A DNA stretch of 45,308 bases from Acidimicrobiaceae bacterium (GCA_003133325.1 PKXA01000069.1:89887-135194); one strand, 5' to 3'; counted from the first letter of the stretch, positions 33,531 to 42,641 are shown. Numbers and translations: made by a program. Notes: a model not told the origin generated them from the letters alone.

Positions 33531-35324
33531 GTGGGGAAGCGGTTGCGGGTTCTAACTTTGGTGATCTCGGTCGCGGCGACCCTGTTGGTCGTTCCCTCGG
33601 TCGGACAACTCGTGGCTGGTGGGTCGGCAGGTGCGGCCGCCGCTGACGCTCAACAGTTCACCGGGCGCGACATCTACTCGGCGGACGTCATCCCCAACCC
33701 CGATGGCCTGGGCTACATCATGTGGTACAGCGGTTGGCAGACTCAACAGGCCCTCAATTCCGGCCAGCTGGACACCATCTTTCGGCGGACCTCTCCCACC
33801 CCCAACGGCCCGTGGTCGAATCCCACCACCGACATCCTTCCCTCCCAGCTCGGGTCAACGGCCAGTGAGGTGGGCGATCCGTCGGTGAGCGTCGTGTCCG
33901 TGGGCACTTCGGATCTGTACACGATGTTCTTCACAGTGTTGTCGTGTGGTGTGGGATGCAACAACCAGGTGTGGTCAGCCACGTCCGGTGACGGCGATCA
34001 CTGGGCATCGTTCAAACGACTGGTCTTCACTGATGCCTACGGTTTGGACGCGTCCTCACCGTCGGTTGTGCTGGCGCCCTCGGGAGCACAGAGATGGACG
34101 GTGTACTACGGCGCCGACTGCGTGATCGGTGTGGCCAGCGTGGATGCCAATCGGGATCTGCTCACGTCTTCAGTCGCCTACCGAGGTTCTGGTTCGCAAT
34201 GCATGTCCAATCCCGATGTCTTTCAGAGCGGCTCCCGGTGGTACATGTTTTTCAATGTGCAGGAAACAACTGCGTCAGACGCGACCCGCTTCAACGTGTG
34301 GCAGATCAACTCGGCCTCCTCCACAGATTGGTCGCATTCGACCTCGGCACCGGTGATCCAGGTGGATGGGATCCAGCACTGTTCGGCGCTCACACCGTTC
34401 GTGCTGCCGGTAGCCCCCGATCAGTTCGATATCTATTACGGGTTGGTCCTCCCCGGTGCAAATGGCCAGTGCACCGATCTGACCAATTCGACGTCGATCA
34501 CGCTCGCCGGCAACCCGCCTCTTTCGCCACTATCCCCGGTATACCCGCCGGCTCAGAGCTGCGCCGGCTTTCCCAGCGGCAGCGTGACCGGCATGGCGCC
34601 TGGCCCAGGCGACGCCGGATACTGGATCGTCAACGCCGCGGGTCAGGTGGACGCGTGCGGTTCCGTAGCGAACAGTTACGGAGAGCTACCTTCAGCACCT
34701 CCATCACCCATCGTGGGGATTACGGCCACCCCCGACGGCCACGGCTATTGGTTGGTGGGACGGGACGGTTCGGTCTACGCCTTTGGTGATGCCGGGTTCC
34801 ATGGGTCCCTTCCTGCGGACGGAGTGACGCCCAGTCATCCCGTCGTCGGCATGGCAGCCACCCCCGACGGTGGGGGCTACTGGTTGGTGGCCTCAGATGG
34901 CGGCATCTTCACCGGTGGTGATGCACGGTTCCACGGTTCCACGGGTGGCTTCCCGCTGAATGCGCCCATCGTGGGCATGGCTGTCGATCCGGCCACAGGT
35001 GGTTATTGGATAGATGCCTCAGACGGTGGTGTGTTCGCCTTCGACGCTCCGTACCGGGGTTCGATGGGCGGATCGCGGCTCAATCGGGCGATTGTGGGCA
35101 TGGCTGTCGATCCCGCCAATGCCGGGTACTGGTTGGTGGGCGCCGACGGCGGCATCTTCTCCTTCGGGAGTGCCCCGTTCCACGGCTCGACCGGCAGTCT
35201 CGGACTCAACCGGCCGATCGTGGGCATGGGAGCGCCTCCGAACGGCGCCGGGTATCGCTTCGTCGCCGACGACGGCGGCATCTTCAGCTTCGGCTCCAGC
35301 CAGTTCTACGGATCGGCGGCGTAA
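33531..35324 (+). CDS. large secreted protein: glycosidase-like propeller plus GYWLV/DGGIF repeats (597 aa)
   Basis: A signal peptide (GKRLRVLTLVISVAATLLVVPSVG) is followed at about residues 40-340 by a domain resembling a five-bladed GH43/GH32-type propeller (YSADVIPNPDGLGYIMWYSGW, VGDPSVSVVS, SSPSVVLAPSGAQRWTVYYGAD, SNPDVFQSGSRWYMFFN). From about 350 on there are five to six repeats of roughly 45-50 residues built on PIVGMA-x-x-PDG-x-GYWLV-x-x-DGGIF-x-FGDA-x-FHGS. These repeats are common in surface proteins of Acidimicrobiia-type genomes and probably form a second propeller. GTG 33531 follows AAGGGGA; the frame is open earlier, but without a signal peptide. Likely cell-surface or exported; ligand unknown. 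Confidence 0.82.
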   Translation: MGKRLRVLTLVISVAATLLVVPSVGQLVAGGSAGAAAADAQQFTGRDIYSADVIPNPDGLGYIMWYSGWQTQQALNSGQLDTIFRRTSPTPNGPWSNPTTDILPSQLGSTASEVGDPSVSVVSVGTSDLYTMFFTVLSCGVGCNNQVWSATSGDGDHWASFKRLVFTDAYGLDASSPSVVLAPSGAQRWTVYYGADCVIGVASVDANRDLLTSSVAYRGSGSQCMSNPDVFQSGSRWYMFFNVQETTASDATRFNVWQINSASSTDWSHSTSAPVIQVDGIQHCSALTPFVLPVAPDQFDIYYGLVLPGANGQCTDLTNSTSITLAGNPPLSPLSPVYPPAQSCAGFPSGSVTGMAPGPGDAGYWIVNAAGQVDACGSVANSYGELPSAPPSPIVGITATPDGHGYWLVGRDGSVYAFGDAGFHGSLPADGVTPSHPVVGMAATPDGGGYWLVASDGGIFTGGDARFHGSTGGFPLNAPIVGMAVDPATGGYWIDASDGGVFAFDAPYRGSMGGSRLNRAIVGMAVDPANAGYWLVGADGGIFSFGSAPFHGSTGSLGLNRPIVGMGAPPNGAGYRFVADDGGIFSFGSSQFYGSAA

Positions 35325-35362
35325 GTTCGGCCTCGCAGCCGGCGGTCGGGGTCGGCTGCCCC

Positions 35363-35467
35363 CTACCGGTAGAGGCCGGAGATGCTCTCCCGACGGGCGA
35401 TCCTGCGGATGGCTTCGCCGATCAGTGGAGCGACGGGGACCACCTCCACCTCGAGCCCATCCACCAT
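35363..35467 (-). pseudogene. remnant of ribose-phosphate pyrophosphokinase (last 34 codons)
   Basis: The frame reads MVDGLEVEVVPVAPLIGEAIRRIARRESISGLYR and stop. It matches the C terminus of PRPP synthetase (V-x-V-APLLGEAIRRIH-x-x-x-S-x-S-x-LF). The catalytic body is absent; the sequence upstream on this strand is unrelated. A 10-bp tandem duplication lies right beside it (35475-35494). It is a gene scar, probably from a rearrangement at the right edge of the accessory region. Confidence 0.7.
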
Positions 35468-35474
35468 GACAGTG

Positions 35475-35494
35475 ATCGCCTGTCATCGCCTGTC
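35475..35494. repeat. 10-bp tandem duplication
   Basis: ATCGCCTGTC occurs twice in direct tandem next to the PRPP synthetase remnant. May mark the recombination point that removed the rest of that gene. Confidence 0.6.
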
Positions 35495-35605
35495 TCTGAA
35501 CGGTAGGGACGGCCCTCGTTCGGGTAGCTCATTGGTACTACTGTCGTAAAGACAGGTGGCGATGGCTGAGCATCGCCACTACGAGAGAGAATGGACGGAG
35601 GCGCT

Positions 35606-35872
35606 ATGCGATCGGGATTCGGTGCCGGATTCGTAGTCAGCATCTTGGTATTCGCAGTGGGAGCCGTTCTGTACTGGGGAATTACCACCACCCAGACCCA
35701 CGGGTTCCGTCTTTCCACCGTCGGTGTCATCCTCATGGTCATCGGGGTCGTCGGCTTGGTGATCAGCGCCGTGCTGACCGCCACCTCGGGGTCTTCGCGC
35801 CGCAGGACCTACGACCAGCAGTCGGTCGACAGTGCCGGGCGTCAATCGAACATTCACGAAGAAAACCGGTAA
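35606..35872 (+). CDS. DUF6458 small membrane protein (88 aa)
   Basis: Two membrane helices: FVVSILVFAVGAVLYWGI and VGVILMVIGVVGLVISAVLTA, joined by a short loop with TVGVILM. This is the layout and core motif of DUF6458, a widespread actinobacterial protein of unknown role. A hydrophilic, Gln/Ser/Arg-rich tail follows. ATG 35606 lies just after GGAGG; an ATG at 35591 would put GGAGG inside the gene. Confidence 0.75.
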   Translation: MRSGFGAGFVVSILVFAVGAVLYWGITTTQTHGFRLSTVGVILMVIGVVGLVISAVLTATSGSSRRRTYDQQSVDSAGRQSNIHEENR

Positions 35873-35992
35873 GTCGGTCAGAGCCCCGCATTGGCATCAT
35901 CGATGGGCTCCGGTCCATGATGGGCCAGAGGTGATGTCGGTCGGCACCGATCGGTGCCGACCCAGCGCTACCCCACCTCACGGAGGCTTCAG

Positions 35993-36466
35993 ATGGAAGG
36001 CGATACTGTCTCGGTCGAGCGGGTGATCGCGGTCGCACCCGAAGCCATCTTCGATCTGTTGGCCGACGTGGCCCGCCATCCCGAGATCGACGGCTCGGGG
36101 ACGGTGAAGCAGGCCAAGGTGGGCTCACCCCAACGTCTCTCCATGGGTTCCACCTTCGGCATGTCTATGCACATGGGCATCAACTACTCGATGGTCAGCA
36201 CGGTCATCGAGTTCGAAGAGAACCGGCGGATCGCGTGGCAGTCCCGGCCCGGAGGCCTCCTTGGTCGGATTGCCGCCGGGCGTATCTGGCGTTACGAGCT
36301 CGAGCCGGTCCAGGGTGGGACCCGGGTGAAGGAGAGCTGGGATATCTCCCACGATCACCAACGCCTGCTTTTGAAGTTGGGCGGTCTGCCCGAGAAGACC
36401 CGCTCCAACATCGAGAAGACTCTCGAGCGCATCGAACGTCTGACCACCAACCACGACACGACCTGA
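35993..36466 (+). CDS. SRPBCC (START-like) family protein (157 aa)
   Basis: A polyketide-cyclase/START-like ligand-binding fold: VERVIAVAPEAIFDLLADVARHPEIDGSG at the start, VSTVIEFEENRRIAWQSRPGG in the middle strands, and WRYELEPVQGGTRVKESWD before the C-terminal helix. Such proteins bind small hydrophobic molecules; no catalytic site is evident. ATG 35993 follows GGAGG by 6 bases. It stands alone, convergent with the LLM oxidoreductase. Confidence 0.85.
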   Translation: MEGDTVSVERVIAVAPEAIFDLLADVARHPEIDGSGTVKQAKVGSPQRLSMGSTFGMSMHMGINYSMVSTVIEFEENRRIAWQSRPGGLLGRIAAGRIWRYELEPVQGGTRVKESWDISHDHQRLLLKLGGLPEKTRSNIEKTLERIERLTTNHDTT

Positions 36467-36502
36467 GCAGAGCTTCACCTCGTATCGCAGCTTCAGCGGG
36501 AA

Positions 36503-37444
36503 TCAGCCCAGCTGTGCACAGTGCGGCAGTACCTCTTCACCGATCAGCTCAAGATGCTCGAGGTCGTCCAAGGTGAGGAACTGCAGGTACACCCGCTCCA
36601 TCCCGAGGTCGGCGAAGCTCGCCAGTTTCTCCACCAGTTCCTCAGGCGTTCCGCAGAGGCCGTGCTCGCGTAGATCGTCCACCGATCGTCCGATGTCTTT
36701 GGCGCGACGCGCCACTTCGGCATTGTCACGCCCACAACACACCACCTGGGCAGCCGAATACACCATGGTGGCCGGATCACGGTCGATGGCCTCACAGGCC
36801 AACTTCGTCCGCTCGAACTGAGCGACGGTGTCCTCCGGAGAAGAGAACGCTACGTTCATTTCCGAGGCGTAGGTTGCGGCCAACCGTGGAGTTCGTTTCT
36901 TTCCGTCTCCTCCGACAATCACCGGAGGTCCCGGTCGCTGCACCGGTTTGGGTAGTGCCGGGCAATCTTCCAACTGGTAGTGGGCTCCACGAAAGGAGAA
37001 CTTCTCGCCGCTGGGGGACGCCCACATCCCGGTGATGAGGGCCAACTGTTCCTCGAGCCTCTCGAACCGCTCCCCCAGTGGGGGGAACGGAACCCCGTAG
37101 GCGGTGTGTTCGGCGTCGAACCACCCGGACCCCAAGCCCAGCTCGACCCGGCCGTGGCTCATGGCGTCAACCTCGGCCACGGCTACCGCCAACAGGCCCG
37201 GGAGCCTGAAGGTGGCCGACGTCATCAATGTCCCGAGTCGGATCCGGCTGGTCTCCCGGGAAATGCCGGCCAGGGTGATCCATGCGTCGGTGGGTCCCGG
37301 AAGGCCATCAGAGCCGCCCATCACCAAAAAATGGTCACTCCGGAAGAACGCATCGAACCCCAGGCGCTCGGCAACTTGAGCCACCCGCACGAGTTGGTCA
37401 TAGGTCGCGCCCTGTTGGGGCTCGGTGAAGACACGTAACAGCAT
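36503..37444 (-). CDS. LLM-class F420-dependent oxidoreductase (313 aa)
   Basis: A luciferase-like TIM-barrel flavin/F420 enzyme. It starts MLLRVFTEPQQGATYDQLVRVAQVAERLGFDAFFRSDHFLVMGG, and continues with RIRLGTLMTSATFRLPGLLAVAVAEVDAMSHGRVELGLGSGWFDAEHTAYGVPFPP. These blocks are typical of the actinobacterial F420-dependent subfamily rather than FMN alkane monooxygenases. PPVIVGGDGKKRTPRLAATYASEMN is the phosphate-binding part. The gene is on its own; physiological substrate unknown. Confidence 0.88.
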   Translation of the reverse strand: MLLRVFTEPQQGATYDQLVRVAQVAERLGFDAFFRSDHFLVMGGSDGLPGPTDAWITLAGISRETSRIRLGTLMTSATFRLPGLLAVAVAEVDAMSHGRVELGLGSGWFDAEHTAYGVPFPPLGERFERLEEQLALITGMWASPSGEKFSFRGAHYQLEDCPALPKPVQRPGPPVIVGGDGKKRTPRLAATYASEMNVAFSSPEDTVAQFERTKLACEAIDRDPATMVYSAAQVVCCGRDNAEVARRAKDIGRSVDDLREHGLCGTPEELVEKLASFADLGMERVYLQFLTLDDLEHLELIGEEVLPHCAQLG

Positions 37445-37501
37445 GACCCTGGTTTAGTACACCCGGGCCCGATCGGGACGAGCGGACGTCGGGCGTCAGA
37501 G

Positions 37502-39181
37502 CTACTCGATCATCGCACCCGATCCAAGGACCCCTTGGTCGATCTCAGCATCGGCGGAGCCCGGGGCACCGCCCGCCATGGCCACATCCTCGGTCGGCCG
37601 CTCGAGGCCGGACTTGGTCCGGAGCTTCACCTCCCTGAGGAAGAGGGTCAGCACAAACGTGGCTGCGGCCACCGGCACGCCCACCAAGAACATCGTATGG
37701 AGTGAGCGCACGAACGACTCGAGGATTCCATGCTGCACGGCGACGGGGAAGGTGTGCAGGAGGGTGGGGCTCATGGAGAAATTCCCATTCACGTGGAGGG
37801 ACTTGGACTCGGCGCCGGGAACCAACAGCGGAATCCAGTGTCCGAGACCGGCAATGAAAATGGCCCCGAACAGTGAGGTGCCGAAAGCGCCCCCCAGCGA
37901 CCGGAAGAACGTGACGGCGGCGGTGGCGGTCCCTATCTGGGTGTGGGCGACCGCGTTCTGAGTGGCCAGCACCATGATCTGCATGGTCATCCCCATGCCG
38001 GCCCCCAGCACAATGACATAGAGACTCATCACGAGGTGCGAGGTGTGCAGCCCCAGGTGGGACAGCATCCACATGCCGATCACCATCAGGACCGTCCCGG
38101 CTATCGGAAATACCTTGTATCTCCCTGTTCGAGTGACGATCTGTCCGGAGGCGATCGATGTGACCAACAAGCCGACCATCATCGGCACCAGGAGGAGCCC
38201 GGACACCATGGCCGACACCCCGTCCACCAGCTGAAGATAGAGCGGCAAATAGATGATGGCGCCGAACATGACAATGGACAGGAGGAAGCTCACGCCGGCC
38301 GACACCCGGAAGATGCCGACGCGAAACAGGCTGGGAGGCAAGATCGGCTCGGAGGCCTTCCTCTCCCACAGGATGAAGGCGGTCACCAGCACCACCGCGG
38401 CGATGACCAGGATCATGATCGTCGACGATCCCCATCCGTACTGGGTCCCACCCCACACGGTCACCAAGAGGGTGGCGGTGATGGCCAACATCAGCAACAT
38501 CGCCCCCAGGTAATCGATGTTGTGCGATTGCCGACGGAATGGCAGCTTGAGGACCACCGAGGTGACGAACAGGGCGACGATGCCGATGGGCACGTTGATG
38601 TAGAAGATCCATCTCCACGACAGGTTGTCGGTGAACACCCCACCGAGGAGAGGTCCGGCCACCGACGCCAGTGCGAAGGTGGCGCCGAAGTACCCCTGGT
38701 AACGGCCGCGATCACGAGGAGCGACCACGTCGGCGATGATCGTCATGGCCATGGCCATCAGTCCACCGGCCCCGATGCCCTGGATCCCGCGGAAGGCGAT
38801 GAGCTCGCCCATGTTCTGACTGAAACCCGACAGCACGGATCCGATCAGGAAAATCACAATGGCGAACTGGAAGATTCCCTTGCGGCCCAGTTGGTCGGAC
38901 AACTTCCCGTACAGAGGGGTGGAGATGGTCGACGTCAACAGGTAGGCGGTGACCACCCAGCTGATGTGGTTGAGACCGTGCAGACTGTTCACGATGGTGG
39001 GCAACGCCGTACCCACGATGGTCTGATCGAGGGCAGCCAGGAACATCCCCAGCATCAGGCCGCTGAAGACTATGAGGATCTGTCGATGGGACAGTCCCTC
39101 GCCGGCAACTTCCGGCGCCGGGGCGCCGGTCGGTGCCGGGGCGACCTCGTCAGTCGACCTCGAGGGTGTTTCGATGCTCAT
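37502..39181 (-). CDS. MFS drug exporter, DHA2 (EmrB/QacA) type (559 aa)
   Basis: A 14-helix major facilitator that would export drugs or metabolites in exchange for protons. Motif A is [15 protein letters not shown]; the DHA2 motif is [40 protein letters not shown] at the N terminus; [23 protein letters not shown] is motif C-like. The ATG at 39181 overlaps the MarR gene stop (ATGA), so the two are coupled. A hydrophilic tail of about 40 residues ends the protein. It is probably controlled by the MarR repressor encoded first. Confidence 0.93.
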   Translation of the reverse strand: MSIETPSRSTDEVAPAPTGAPAPEVAGEGLSHRQILIVFSGLMLGMFLAALDQTIVGTALPTIVNSLHGLNHISWVVTAYLLTSTISTPLYGKLSDQLGRKGIFQFAIVIFLIGSVLSGFSQNMGELIAFRGIQGIGAGGLMAMAMTIIADVVAPRDRGRYQGYFGATFALASVAGPLLGGVFTDNLSWRWIFYINVPIGIVALFVTSVVLKLPFRRQSHNIDYLGAMLLMLAITATLLVTVWGGTQYGWGSSTIMILVIAAVVLVTAFILWERKASEPILPPSLFRVGIFRVSAGVSFLLSIVMFGAIIYLPLYLQLVDGVSAMVSGLLLVPMMVGLLVTSIASGQIVTRTGRYKVFPIAGTVLMVIGMWMLSHLGLHTSHLVMSLYVIVLGAGMGMTMQIMVLATQNAVAHTQIGTATAAVTFFRSLGGAFGTSLFGAIFIAGLGHWIPLLVPGAESKSLHVNGNFSMSPTLLHTFPVAVQHGILESFVRSLHTMFLVGVPVAAATFVLTLFLREVKLRTKSGLERPTEDVAMAGGAPGSADAEIDQGVLGSGAMIE

Positions 39182-39720
39182 CGTGTGCCTCTCGGGGTCA
39201 TCTGCAACCCGGCGGCCAAGCGGAACAGTCCGGCAGCCAGGGCAGTGCGCTCTTCGTCCGACCACTCGGTGATGGCTTCGGCCAGCGCCTCTCGACGAGC
39301 TTCGGATACCGACTCCAACACAGCTGCGCCTCGGACCGAGAGGCTCAAGAACGAAGAGCGACCATCATGAGGATCGGGCACCTTGGTAATCAACCCGCCG
39401 TTGACCAGGTCGCGCATCTGGCGGCTGACCGTTGACAGATCGAGCTCCACCGCTTCTGCCAGTTCCGACAACCGGATAGGCCCGTACTCGGATACCCGGA
39501 CAAGGAGCCAGTACCCGGATCGGTCGATCGCCTCACCTTCGGCCAAGGCATGCTGGGGAACGCCGAGCCGGAGGATGGCCCGGCCCACCTGGGTCAATGC
39601 CCGTTCGAGACCGGCCGGGACCGAACAGCCCGCGCCGGCCGCTGAGGACGGCTTCGACCGGGCATCGGGGGTGGCGGCATCGGCAGCCGTCGTTGTGGTG
39701 GGGGTTGAAATGGTTGCCAT
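39178..39720 (-). CDS. MarR-family transcriptional regulator (180 aa)
   Basis: A winged helix of MarR type: [60 protein letters not shown], including the DxRS/x wing. Dimer helices flank it. The first 45 residues are a Thr/Ala-rich tail. ATG 39720 is the likely start; a longer frame to 39834 has no MarR features. As the first gene of the operon with the DHA2 exporter, it likely represses its own promoter and is released by a transported ligand. A short TTGTAACAA dyad lies about 75 bases upstream (39794-39802). Confidence 0.88.
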   Translation of the reverse strand: MATISTPTTTTAADAATPDARSKPSSAAGAGCSVPAGLERALTQVGRAILRLGVPQHALAEGEAIDRSGYWLLVRVSEYGPIRLSELAEAVELDLSTVSRQMRDLVNGGLITKVPDPHDGRSSFLSLSVRGAAVLESVSEARREALAEAITEWSDEERTALAAGLFRLAAGLQMTPRGTR

Positions 39721-39843
39721 CGTCCAGTCAGTTCTGTTCCGGCCGCCAAAGGCGGTCCGGCACCCGCCCTCGGCGGCGGTCGCGGCTATCTGCTTGTAAC
39801 AACCAACTATATATGCGTCGGTGGTCCTGTCCAAATGCCCACG

Positions 39844-40584
39844 TCAGCGGGGCAGCCCCACGACCGGACGCCCTCCGCCAACGCATTCGACGGTCCGAGC
39901 CGCTCGTCTCTCCTCGATCACCGAGTCCCAATAGGCCGCCTGCCACCATGCAGTCTCGGGAGCGACCACCCGGCCCACCACCAGCACTCCGGCCACCCGG
40001 ACACCGGCAAGCCGCAGGGCCGCCACCGCGCTCTGCGCACGGGCGCCGGTCGTGAAGCTGTCGTCGACCACCAGGGCCCGGCGCCCCCGCTCACCGCAGC
40101 CGGCATCACCGCCCGACGTCACCGCGAACCCTCGCCTCGACGCCACCAAGTGATCGGTGGGCTCGGGTCCCCGGACCAGCAATGACAAGTGCTGTCGGGC
40201 CAACTCCGGCACCGCATCCACCAGAGCATCGACCGGGGCCATGGGGCGTTGCGAGGAGGGAACCCCCACCACCAGGTCCCACGGACCTCCGGTGCGGGCC
40301 AACAATCGGTCGCCATGTTCGCTCAGCCACCAGCGGAGGATGCCGGCCAACTGCGAGGTACAGATCGAGCGCGCTTCGGCCATCGGGGCGTCCTTGTAGC
40401 CACGGAGCAGGCGGTGCATCCTGTCGCCCACCCGATACGGCGTGACCGCGGTCACCGGTGCCAACGGCATCTGCAGGCGACCGATCAGAGTCGTGCAGCA
40501 GTAGCAGAGTGCGAACCCGGGTTGGGTGGGTCCTTCACACAGTCGGCAGATGCCGAATCCAACAGATGTCGATCCCACGGCCAC
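39844..40584 (-). CDS. ComF-like phosphoribosyltransferase family protein (246 aa)
   Basis: The N terminus has a zinc-ribbon-like CRLCEGPTQPGFALCYCC. The C-terminal half is a type I phosphoribosyltransferase fold with the PRPP loop RRALVVDDSFTTGARAQSA. This layout is ComF/GntX-like; relatives are needed for DNA uptake in competent bacteria, but many actinobacteria keep one with no known role. The GTG start is the best fit. The divergent or neighbouring genes (MarR operon, thioesterase) do not suggest competence. Confidence 0.75.
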   Translation of the reverse strand: MAVGSTSVGFGICRLCEGPTQPGFALCYCCTTLIGRLQMPLAPVTAVTPYRVGDRMHRLLRGYKDAPMAEARSICTSQLAGILRWWLSEHGDRLLARTGGPWDLVVGVPSSQRPMAPVDALVDAVPELARQHLSLLVRGPEPTDHLVASRRGFAVTSGGDAGCGERGRRALVVDDSFTTGARAQSAVAALRLAGVRVAGVLVVGRVVAPETAWWQAAYWDSVIEERRAARTVECVGGGRPVVGLPR

Positions 40585-40677
40585 GTACTCCCGCTGACGA
40601 CCGGCGTGATGCCGGTATCGGTTGCCGGCGACGTCGGTCGGATCGACCCGTCGCGAACGTGACGCGTGAGCTGAGGA

Positions 40678-41145
40678 TCAGCCGGCGGCGGCGCTGCCAT
40701 TTCCGCTGGGACCGGGGCGATGCAACATGAAGGTGCCGGTCGATCGACTGACCACCTGGTCTTCCTTGTCCCGCACGGTGGCCTCGCCGTAGGCAATTTG
40801 GCGAGCCATGCGCACCACATCGCCCCGCAGCCGGTACGACTCCCCGAGTAGGGCGGGGCGCATGGTCTCGATCTTCATCTCCAAGGTGGCCTTCGTCCTG
40901 TCGCGACCGGGAAGGGCGGAATTGATGGCGAAGTTCATCGCTGCATCGAGAAGCAGCCCGTGCACGCCGGCCTGGACGATGCCATGCGGGTTACAGGCGG
41001 GCTGAAGCGGTGTGAATATCCCGGTCACCCAACCCAGGTCCTCCCCGTCGACCCCGTAGTCGTCAAAGGACGCACCCACGGTACCGATCAGCTCCATTCC
41101 ACCGTTGCCCAACCAGCGGTCCATATCTTTGACTCGGCTACTCAC
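40678..41145 (-). CDS. PaaI-like hotdog-fold thioesterase (155 aa)
   Basis: A single hotdog domain. The catalytic region reads PHGIVQAGVHGLLLDAAMNFAINSALPGRD, where the HG and the Asp on the following helix are the usual active-site residues, and ATLEMKIETMRPALLGESYRLRGDVVRMARQIAYGEATVRD forms the outer strands. It should cleave acyl-CoA thioesters. It is divergent from the thiolase gene, about 230 bases away, in line with a role in acyl-CoA turnover. Start GTG 41145; ATG at residue 8 is possible. Confidence 0.85.
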   Translation of the reverse strand: MSSRVKDMDRWLGNGGMELIGTVGASFDDYGVDGEDLGWVTGIFTPLQPACNPHGIVQAGVHGLLLDAAMNFAINSALPGRDRTKATLEMKIETMRPALLGESYRLRGDVVRMARQIAYGEATVRDKEDQVVSRSTGTFMLHRPGPSGNGSAAAG

Positions 41146-41229
41146 GGGGCCGACCGTAGCGTCACCGTGGGTCGGCGTCGAAATCCGACCCGGCCATCAG
41201 GTTCGATCGACGAGGCACGGGTGGCACAC

Positions 41230-41257
41230 TTGACTCCGAATCCGGTCCGGGTAGAAT
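41230..41257 (+). promoter_or_regulatory. promoter of the thiolase gene
   Basis: TTGACT (41230-41235), 16-base spacer, TAGAAT (41252-41257). Transcription would start around 41264, inside the palindrome that follows, leaving a leader of about 110 bases before the ATG at 41377. Confidence 0.65.
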
Positions 41258-41258
41258 A

Positions 41259-41274
41259 TTGACCAAGCGGTCAA
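41259..41274. promoter_or_regulatory. operator-like palindrome at the thiolase promoter
   Basis: TTGACC, AAGC, GGTCAA: a perfect 6-bp inverted repeat covering the predicted transcription start. It is of the type bound by TetR-family regulators of fatty-acid breakdown genes. The regulator is not identified in the window. Confidence 0.65.
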
Positions 41275-41376
41275 GTTTTCCGCCCATGCAGTTGACGGGC
41301 CGATCGAAGGTCCGCAACAGCAGGTGTGGCCGGCAGGCAAGGGTCCGCCGGACCAAGACAAGAAAGGAATCCCATT

Positions 41377-42558
41377 ATGACGGATGCTGTCATTGTCGAT
41401 GCGGTGCGAACCGCTGGAGGCAAGCGCAACGGGAAGTTCCGCAATTGGCACTCGGCCGACCTGGCCTCGGAGCCGCTGAAGGCGCTCATCGAGCGCAACC
41501 ATCTGGATGCGGGCCTGGTGGAGGACGTCATCATGGGCTGCGTAATGCAGGTCGGCGAACAGTCGCTCAACGTCGGGCGCAACGCCGTGTTGGCCGCAGG
41601 ATTCCCCGACTCGGTTCCCGCCACCACCATCGACCGCCAGTGCGGTTCATCCCAGCAGGCGCTCCACTTCGGAGCCCAGGGTGTGATCGCCGGGGCCTAC
41701 GACATTGTCATCGCCGCCGGGGTCGAAGTCATGACGCGCACGCCGATGGGTGCATCGGTCGTACGCGACCTCGGATTCCCGTTCGGGCCCCGGGTGATGC
41801 AGCGCTATGCCGAGCGCGGTGGACTGGTCGGCCAGGGTGAATCGGCCGAGCTCATCGCCGAACAGTGGAACATCAGCCGGCACGACCTCGACGAGTTCTC
41901 CGTGCGGTCCCACCAGAACGCCGCCCGGGCCACCGCCGAAGGTCGATTCGAGCGCGAGATCATTCCGGTAGCGATCAAGGACGACGACGGTGCCGACACC
42001 GATGAGATGGTGACCGCCGATGAGGGTATCCGCCCCGATTCCTCGGTGGAGGTGCTGGGCAACCTCAAGCCCGCTTACCGGCCCGAGAATGGGCGGGTGA
42101 CCGCGGGCAACAGCTCGCAGATCACCGACGGAGCTTCCGCGGTCCTGATCATGAGTGAGGCGAAGGCCAACGAGCTCGGCCTGACCCCCCGCGCCCGGTT
42201 CCACAGCTTCGCGGTGGTCGGTAGCGATCCCATCAAGATGCTCACCGGGCCGATTGCCGCCACCCAGATGGCCCTCGACCGGGCCAAGCTCACCATCGAG
42301 GACATGGACGTCATCGAGATCAACGAGGCGTTCGCTTGTGTGGTGCTGGCGTGGGAGAAGGAGCACCACCCTGACATGGACAAGGTCAATGTGAACGGTG
42401 GGGCAATTGCCCTCGGACACCCCCTCGGAGCATCGGGTGCCAAACTGGCGGCCACGCTGCTCAACGAGCTGGAGCGCACCAATGGCCGTTACGGTCTGGT
42501 CACCATGTGTGAAGGTGGAGGCATGGCCAACGCCACCATCATCGAGCGCCTGGGCTGA
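41377..42558 (+). CDS. acetyl-CoA C-acyltransferase (thiolase, 393 aa)
   Basis: Cleaves 3-ketoacyl-CoA with CoA, the last step of beta-oxidation, or works in the condensing direction. The nucleophilic Cys is in TIDRQCGSSQQALHFGAQGV (about residue 91). NEAFACV, the His in NVNGGAIALGHPLGASGAK, and the second Cys in VTMCEGGGMANATIIERLG complete the active site. ATG 41377 follows AAAGGAA. Full length for the family. It has its own promoter, an operator-like palindrome and a terminator, and the divergent hotdog thioesterase also acts on acyl-CoA. Confidence 0.95.
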   Translation: MTDAVIVDAVRTAGGKRNGKFRNWHSADLASEPLKALIERNHLDAGLVEDVIMGCVMQVGEQSLNVGRNAVLAAGFPDSVPATTIDRQCGSSQQALHFGAQGVIAGAYDIVIAAGVEVMTRTPMGASVVRDLGFPFGPRVMQRYAERGGLVGQGESAELIAEQWNISRHDLDEFSVRSHQNAARATAEGRFEREIIPVAIKDDDGADTDEMVTADEGIRPDSSVEVLGNLKPAYRPENGRVTAGNSSQITDGASAVLIMSEAKANELGLTPRARFHSFAVVGSDPIKMLTGPIAATQMALDRAKLTIEDMDVIEINEAFACVVLAWEKEHHPDMDKVNVNGGAIALGHPLGASGAKLAATLLNELERTNGRYGLVTMCEGGGMANATIIERLG

Positions 42559-42617
42559 ATCGTCCGGAGATCCCCGGCCTCATTGCCGAAGCCCGGGAGA
42601 CACATGCACGAATCGGA

Positions 42618-42641
42618 GAACCGGCCCTCGTGGGCCGGTTC
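42618..42641 (+). terminator. intrinsic terminator-like hairpin after the thiolase gene
   Basis: A perfect 10-bp stem, GAACCGGCCC and GGGCCGGTTC, with loop TCGT, then TTCG. It lies 60 bases after the thiolase stop and 44 bases before the convergent crgA stop, so it may serve both strands. Confidence 0.8.

Noticed and set aside
37943-39370. A 475-codon plus-strand frame opposite the DHA2 exporter, His/Asp/Gln-rich
   Set aside because: Complement of membrane-helix codons gives this composition; no start context or motifs.
39794-39802. TTGTAACAA as a firm MarR operator
   Set aside because: Only nine bases and a single copy; mentioned with the MarR gene but too weak to list as a site.
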